Origin: Sphingobacteriaceae bacterium
GTDB taxonomy: Bacteria; Bacteroidota; Bacteroidia; B-17B0; Aurantibacillaceae
NCBI GenBank assembly: GCA_016705695.1
Contig: JADJLA010000007.1
Location: forward strand, 117,609 to 181,608
Direction of reading: 5' to 3'
DNA: 64,000 nt
Shown: positions 60,624 through 64,000 of the stretch, in pieces
Layout of the letters: the number at the start of each line of letters is the position of its first letter
Numbering within the stretch: the stretch's first letter is position 1
Made by a program: the position numbers and the translations under genes
The notes under the pieces: model-generated
Told to the model about the DNA's origin: nothing
The model's database searches: none
Seen by the model: only the letters and a program-made list of their open reading frames with translations

Positions 60624-61201
60624 ATGAAAAAGGACAAATCATTTCTTATGATCAGACTTCAAGAGCCGCAATTGCTGTTCAATCTGAGTTAAGCAAAATT
60701 GGCTTATGGAGACATGAATGCGAATTGTATAATACTGAAGTTTATTGGTGTCCTCTACCTCAGGTAAAAATGTATGATGCAGCTGGTTTTTTCTTTCATG
60801 GCACAAACTTATTAGATAAATTACTTGGCTATAAAACTAATCATATCTATATTCCAGCTTTTGTATTATCTAACTTATTTTGGCAACATTGTCATTCTTT
60901 ACAAGACATTATTCGTCACGAATACGCACATGCTTTTGCTCATTATTATCCTGAATTAATTATAACTTCAAAGCAGTTTAATTCTGTGTTTGGAGGAGAA
61001 TATTTTTCAAATAAACCATCGGTTATGGAACATCAAGCGTATGTGAGTGAATATGCAAAAACTTTACCTATGGAGGACTTTGCTGAAACGTTCATGGTTT
61101 ATGTTAGGAGAAAGGGAAGGCTTCCGAATGAAATTAAAAACATTAAACTTAAGAGAAAATGGAAGTTCATTTCTCAGTGCATTAAATTAACTAATAGATG
61201 A
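60624..61201 (+). CDS. HExxH zinc metalloprotease-like protein, possible frameshift at codon 2
   Basis: From TTG 60725 the protein has 158 residues and contains IIRHEYAHAFAHYYP, a HExxH zinc site, within YIPAFVLSNLFWQHCHSLQDIIRHEYAHA. That start is probably too late. In the same frame upstream, GQIISYDQTSRAAIAVQSEL and LWRHECELYNTEVYWCPLPQ read as conserved protein back to a stop, without a start codon. Adding one A to the five-A run at 60627-60631 joins this to ATG 60624 and gives MKKGQIISYDQ. The protein would then have ~193 residues. It lacks a signal peptide and is probably a cytoplasmic gluzincin-like peptidase. It overlaps the next gene by 4 nt. Confidence 0.7.
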
Positions 61202-61863
61202 TAGTAAGATTAAAAATAGCATTCCTAATAGTATTTGTTGTTTCAAGTTGTGATCAGAAGGCAGAGCGAGTGGAGGAACAGATATTAGATAAGTCTGTAG
61301 GAAAGAAAATAGTTCATGCCCCGAGCAAAGAAGGTAATATGATTTGTGATACTTTAGACATACAGCCATTTGATAATATTTCCGAATCCCAAATTAGTTA
61401 TGTGTTTAAGCAATTATGTAAGATCCATCCCCATGTAAACTTATTAAAGGCAATTCCTCTACCAAAACGAGCGTATTATATCCCACGGCATCGGTATCGT
61501 GCAGACACGCTCATTGCCTTTTTACGAGATCTCACAAAGAAAGGACATGTTACCATTGGTTTAACGAATAAAGATATTAGCACAGAAAATGGTATTTATA
61601 AAGATTGGGGTGTGATGGGACTTGGATTTCAGCCTGGAAAAGCTTGCGTAGTATCTACCTTCAGGCTTTCAAAGAATAATTTGAACGATCAGTATTTTAA
61701 AGTTGTTATTCATGAATTAGGTCATACGCAAGGTTTGCCACATTGTGCTGACTTGAAATGTTACATGAGAGATGCAAAGGGTAAAAACAATACTGAGAGT
61801 GAAACTGGTTTTTGTGAAAAGTGTAAGAGCTTTTTAATTGACCGTAAATGGAAGTTGGATTGA
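61198..61863 (+). CDS. Archaemetzincin-like lipoprotein
   Basis: 221 residues with a lipobox (MIVRLKIAFLIVFVVSSCDQ). Its zinc site is HELGHTQGLPHC at 172-183, followed by C188, M190 (the Met-turn), C206 and C209. The spacing HExxHxxGxxHC-x4-CxM-x15-CxxC is almost exactly that of archaemetzincins (normally x17 before CxxC), so a second structural Zn site is likely. A YIPRHRYRADTLI segment precedes the catalytic part. Lipidated archaemetzincins are uncommon. It starts 4 nt inside the end of the HExxH gene, so the two proteases form one translationally coupled pair. The substrate is unknown. Confidence 0.85.
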   Translation: MIVRLKIAFLIVFVVSSCDQKAERVEEQILDKSVGKKIVHAPSKEGNMICDTLDIQPFDNISESQISYVFKQLCKIHPHVNLLKAIPLPKRAYYIPRHRYRADTLIAFLRDLTKKGHVTIGLTNKDISTENGIYKDWGVMGLGFQPGKACVVSTFRLSKNNLNDQYFKVVIHELGHTQGLPHCADLKCYMRDAKGKNNTESETGFCEKCKSFLIDRKWKLD

Positions 61864-61936
61864 AAATGGTTCCTACAAGGATAGAATTAATTAATTTACA
61901 CCATGATGTTAAAATTACTTTATATTGAATACATCT

Positions 61937-62287
61937 TTATTTTTTACTTCTTGGTCTCCTTTTAATAGAGAGTTTAATCATGTATGCAATGCCGGCTAAT
62001 AAACACAAACTCAAGAATATCTTCCAGGCTAAACCCATATAGTGTTTACGTTCACATTCATTATATTGCCTGTCCAATTCTTCTCGGTCCATATACGGAT
62101 TAAATCCAATTTTATTAAAGCAAGGACTGTCCTGGAAACGCTCAAAACCTAGGTCTCTGCCATCCTTTGTTGTGTAATTAGAGTTATATGATATCGTTCT
62201 GCCTTGTTCATACTGACCAAAGCAAAAACCCGATTTAATTAATGAAAAACTAAGTAACAATATTATAATGTAAAAATTATTTTTCAT
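61937..62287 (-). CDS. Small membrane protein of unknown function
   Basis: 116 residues from the ATG at 62287 (MKNNFYIIILLLSFSLIKSGF). An upstream ATG at 62317 adds 10 residues within the neighbouring gene. A signal or membrane anchor is followed by a polar part with two Cys (CFNKIGFNPYMDREELDRQYNEC), then a second helix (AWKIFLSLCLLAGIAYMIKL) and a basic tail (SIKRRPRSKK). It overlaps the next gene (62277) by 11 nt. It is part of a three-gene run of membrane proteins. Confidence 0.6.
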   Translation of the reverse strand: MKNNFYIIILLLSFSLIKSGFCFGQYEQGRTISYNSNYTTKDGRDLGFERFQDSPCFNKIGFNPYMDREELDRQYNECERKHYMGLAWKIFLSLCLLAGIAYMIKLSIKRRPRSKK

Positions 62288-62531
62288 TTTTAGATTGTTG
62301 TAAGAAATGTATTGCAATGATTAAAAAAACGGGAATAATAGTGTAAAAAAGAAATTCGGTTAAATCATATGCACGAGATAAATCGCCTTCATAACTACCT
62401 GCAAACGGCCAAAAGTTCTCAGCAGATCGGTAACTTTGGCTACCCCATGTTATGATTAAAATAATTAAATGTATGGTAAACCAAAGTATATAAACTCCGA
62501 TCAGCTTTTTGTTGTTTAATAATTCTTTCAT
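62277..62531 (-). CDS. Small two-helix membrane protein
   Basis: 84 residues: a short polar N-terminus (MKELLNNKKLIG), helix 1 (VYILWFTIHLIILIITWG), a loop with YRSAENFWPFAGSYEGDLSRAYDLTEF, and helix 2 (LFYTIIPVFLIIAIHFLQQS). No family is recognised. It overlaps the downstream gene and begins directly after the stop of the lipoprotein gene at 62532, so the three genes are one operon. The loop resembles small accessory proteins of toxin or defence loci, but that is weak. Confidence 0.6.
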   Translation of the reverse strand: MKELLNNKKLIGVYILWFTIHLIILIITWGSQSYRSAENFWPFAGSYEGDLSRAYDLTEFLFYTIIPVFLIIAIHFLQQSKNEK

Positions 62532-63476
62532 TTAATAATAATTAATTTTTCTAACTACAAAATTAGAGTAACTTCTAGCATAGTCACGTTTAGTTTTATC
62601 TTTTGCATCATAATTATCATGAATTTCAACCTTTTCAATCCAATTACCTTTATCGTCGAATTTTAGGAATTTAATATCAATATGTTTAGATGCTAATTCA
62701 TTATCAATAAAATTCTCTTTGAAACAATGGTTGAGTATATAGAATCCATTGTTTTTATAATCAATCTTTGAATAACTGTCAATAAAATAATCAGGGTTAG
62801 TTATTGTTAGCATATCATCATTCATTCTGCCTTCCGTGATTTGATCTGTTTCGGTTTTAAACAAGTGAATGAACCACGGTAAAGAATCTAATAAATCAAA
62901 ATATACCCTCCCGTAATCTTTAATAATATTTGTTTCTTTGTTAATTAAGTTTAATTCACAAAGTGTTAATTGGAGACTATCATCTGATTGGTAAAACTTA
63001 TACTTCATTTCATATGGTAGAAATTCAGCTTCGTAATTATTATCAACTATTTGGATGCCATTGTATTCACCAAGTGAATCGTATATTATACCGAGTCTAT
63101 TTACTTCTCTTGTTTTTATAATGTTCTTAGATAAATAATAGTCACGATAATCATTATTAACTTTAGTAATCTGCTCCTTATATTTTGAATCTTCTAATGG
63201 TGTTATGTTTTGATAAATTACTCTATATTCAAGTTTGTTTTTAGCATTTAATTTTGAAATTTCTGAAATGAAACCATCTTCATCAAATACGGTCCTTTCT
63301 GTATTAAGTTTTTTGGTATGTTTCCATTCGCCAAATTTTTGCTCAGTTTCATAGAAAATTTCATCTATACATTTAACTTTCCCTTTGATTCCTCTTACAG
63401 TAAGGTTGTTTTTATTGCAAGAAACGAGAAAAATGATCGTGATAAATACAATAAGATTTTTTAAAGATTTAATCAT
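62532..63476 (-). CDS. Lipoprotein of unknown function
   Basis: 314 residues with a lipobox (LIVFITIIFLVSCNKNN). The mature part is beta-rich and charged: VRGIKGKVKCIDEIFYET, ERTVFDEDGFISEISKLNAKNKLEYRVIYQN, LGIIYDSLGEYNGIQIVDNN, LKFDDKGNWIEKVEIHDN. Segments such as FDEDGFI and FDDKGNWIEK resemble RHS/YD-type short strand-turn repeats, suggesting an open beta-sheet protein. It is directly followed by the two small membrane genes (1 nt and an 11-nt overlap). Function unknown. Confidence 0.6.
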   Translation of the reverse strand: MIKSLKNLIVFITIIFLVSCNKNNLTVRGIKGKVKCIDEIFYETEQKFGEWKHTKKLNTERTVFDEDGFISEISKLNAKNKLEYRVIYQNITPLEDSKYKEQITKVNNDYRDYYLSKNIIKTREVNRLGIIYDSLGEYNGIQIVDNNYEAEFLPYEMKYKFYQSDDSLQLTLCELNLINKETNIIKDYGRVYFDLLDSLPWFIHLFKTETDQITEGRMNDDMLTITNPDYFIDSYSKIDYKNNGFYILNHCFKENFIDNELASKHIDIKFLKFDDKGNWIEKVEIHDNYDAKDKTKRDYARSYSNFVVRKINYY

Positions 63477-63527
63477 TCGTGATAGTTTTTTAATAAATAT
63501 AATGATTTTTATTATTAAAACTAAAAA

Positions 63528-63547
63528 GAGCCCGGTTTCCCGAGCCC
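63528..63547 (-). terminator. Terminator of the DUF3871 gene
   Basis: On the minus strand, GGGCTCGG-GAAA-CCGGGCTC forms an 8-bp stem with two G-T wobbles and a GAAA tetraloop, then TTTTTAG. It lies 6 nt past the stop at 63554. Confidence 0.82.
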
Positions 63548-63553
63548 TTTCTT

Positions 63554-64000
63554 TTACCCCAAATACCAGAAAGGTTTCTGCTGAGTTTTATGCTTTATGA
63601 TCCCATCGCTGAAATCATGTGCATTCACCCCACGATCTACAAAAGTATCTATGTAACTGGATTTGTTTGATCCTGTAAGTAGGTTGTAGAATTCCCATAA
63701 GCTCATGTTTCCTCCGGTCTCGCACCCAAAGTTTTCGTCTTTATAGAAATCTTTTACAACTGTACTCAATTGCTGATCCCCTAATAGTATAGCAGGTATT
63801 CCCTCTTTGTTTGTATCTGGTAAGTGCTTATACATCCTAGCTCTTCCTACTACCTGAGCAAATTCTGTTTCGCTGAGTTCAATAGAGGTGAATTGTTGCA
63901 TAGCTTGTAGTTGCTTCTCTGCATTAAACGTGTTTACTAGATTTTCCGATGCATACCCAAGTTCAGCGATGTTCTTTATTCCCAGTTCTTCCTTTACGCC
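63554..64000 (-). CDS. DUF3871-family protein, 5' end outside the window
   Basis: The C-terminal part of a DUF3871 protein typical of Bacteroidota mobile elements. The visible 148 residues include KEELGIKNIAELGYASENLV and NTFNAEKQLQAM, then QQFTSIELSETEFAQVVGRARMYKHLP, PAILLGDQQLSTVVKDFYKD, WEFYNLLTGSNKSSYIDTFVDRGVNAHDF and a Trp-Tyr-Leu-Gly end. The frame stays open to the right edge; the internal ATG at 63901 is not the start. The family function is unknown, though these proteins are often encoded by ICEs and linked to recombination or single-strand DNA handling. A terminator follows its stop. Confidence 0.8.
   Translation of the reverse strand, partial: GVKEELGIKNIAELGYASENLVNTFNAEKQLQAMQQFTSIELSETEFAQVVGRARMYKHLPDTNKEGIPAILLGDQQLSTVVKDFYKDENFGCETGGNMSLWEFYNLLTGSNKSSYIDTFVDRGVNAHDFSDGIIKHKTQQKPFWYLG

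Larger units (their letters stand above)
51890..64000. mobile_element. Integrative element inserted at a tRNA 3' end, right end outside the window
   Basis: From the tRNA fragment onward the gene content changes to integrase, excisionase-type HTH, VapE, AbiC-like, restriction-helicase, small membrane proteins and DUF3871. All of these are typical of Bacteroidota mobile elements, and housekeeping genes stop. Several proteins are hypothetical or defence-like. The right boundary is not within 64000. No conjugation or phage structural genes are visible in this part. Confidence 0.72.

Overview
The window is AT-rich DNA from a member of the Bacteroidota, probably a Flavobacteriales-like environmental lineage. 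The evidence is the set of lineage-typical genes: a PorP/SprF protein, two proteins with gliding-motility type (type B) T9SS sorting domains and one with a type A domain, a DUF4835 protein, the short Bacteroidota RpoZ, a 487-residue GAPDH and a DUF3871 protein. Lipoproteins follow the S-C-K-K-K/D pattern. Several promoters fit the Bacteroidota consensus TTG-N(17-23)-TAnnTTTG, and starts have no Shine-Dalgarno sequence. No rRNA gene, complete tRNA gene or CRISPR array was seen.

Layout. Positions 1-6430 hold housekeeping and envelope genes: a pseudouridine synthase cut by the window edge, an M23/LysM peptidase, an LRR protein, a SPOR lipoprotein and groES-groEL with a clear terminator. Positions 6494-20866 are a surface and secretion region. 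It has a frameshifted T9SS cargo protein and a seven-gene minus-strand operon (16900 down to 7940) of lipoproteins, a Tat-exported DUF1501-type protein, a cytochrome-c-like lipoprotein, a large CUB/T9SS protein and PorP. A divergent seven-bladed SBBP propeller protein follows. Positions 20868-39426 are mostly housekeeping genes (pyrF, nucleoside phosphorylase, GAPDH, ndk, nrnA, prmA, tpiA, a nucleoside transporter, an FtsX-type permease). Two families of dispersed structured repeats lie between them. Positions 39502-49923 hold a GNAT enzyme, a giant TPR/propeller/coiled-coil/SPOR envelope protein and the conserved bamD-rpoZ-coaBC-DUF4835 cluster. An OmpA-family protein and a small exported protein follow, up to 51828.

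From about 51890 to the right edge the sequence looks like an integrative mobile element. It begins at what appears to be the 3' fragment of a tRNA gene followed by that gene's terminator. It carries a tyrosine integrase, an excisionase-type HTH protein and a VapE-type primase/helicase. The cargo is an AbiC-like membrane protein, a restriction-endonuclease/helicase whose C-terminal nine-repeat array is separated by one frameshift, two overlapping zinc-metalloprotease genes (one with an almost complete archaemetzincin signature), a three-gene membrane/lipoprotein cluster and a DUF3871 gene running off the edge. The helicase-repeat protein with its AbiC-like neighbour, and the paired metalloproteases, are the best candidates for undescribed systems.

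Four genes are each interrupted by a single-base indel in a short A/T homopolymer (about 7737, 16794, 58637 and 60627). In all four, both frames give convincing protein across the break. Either the assembly has residual homopolymer errors or these genes are very recently broken.
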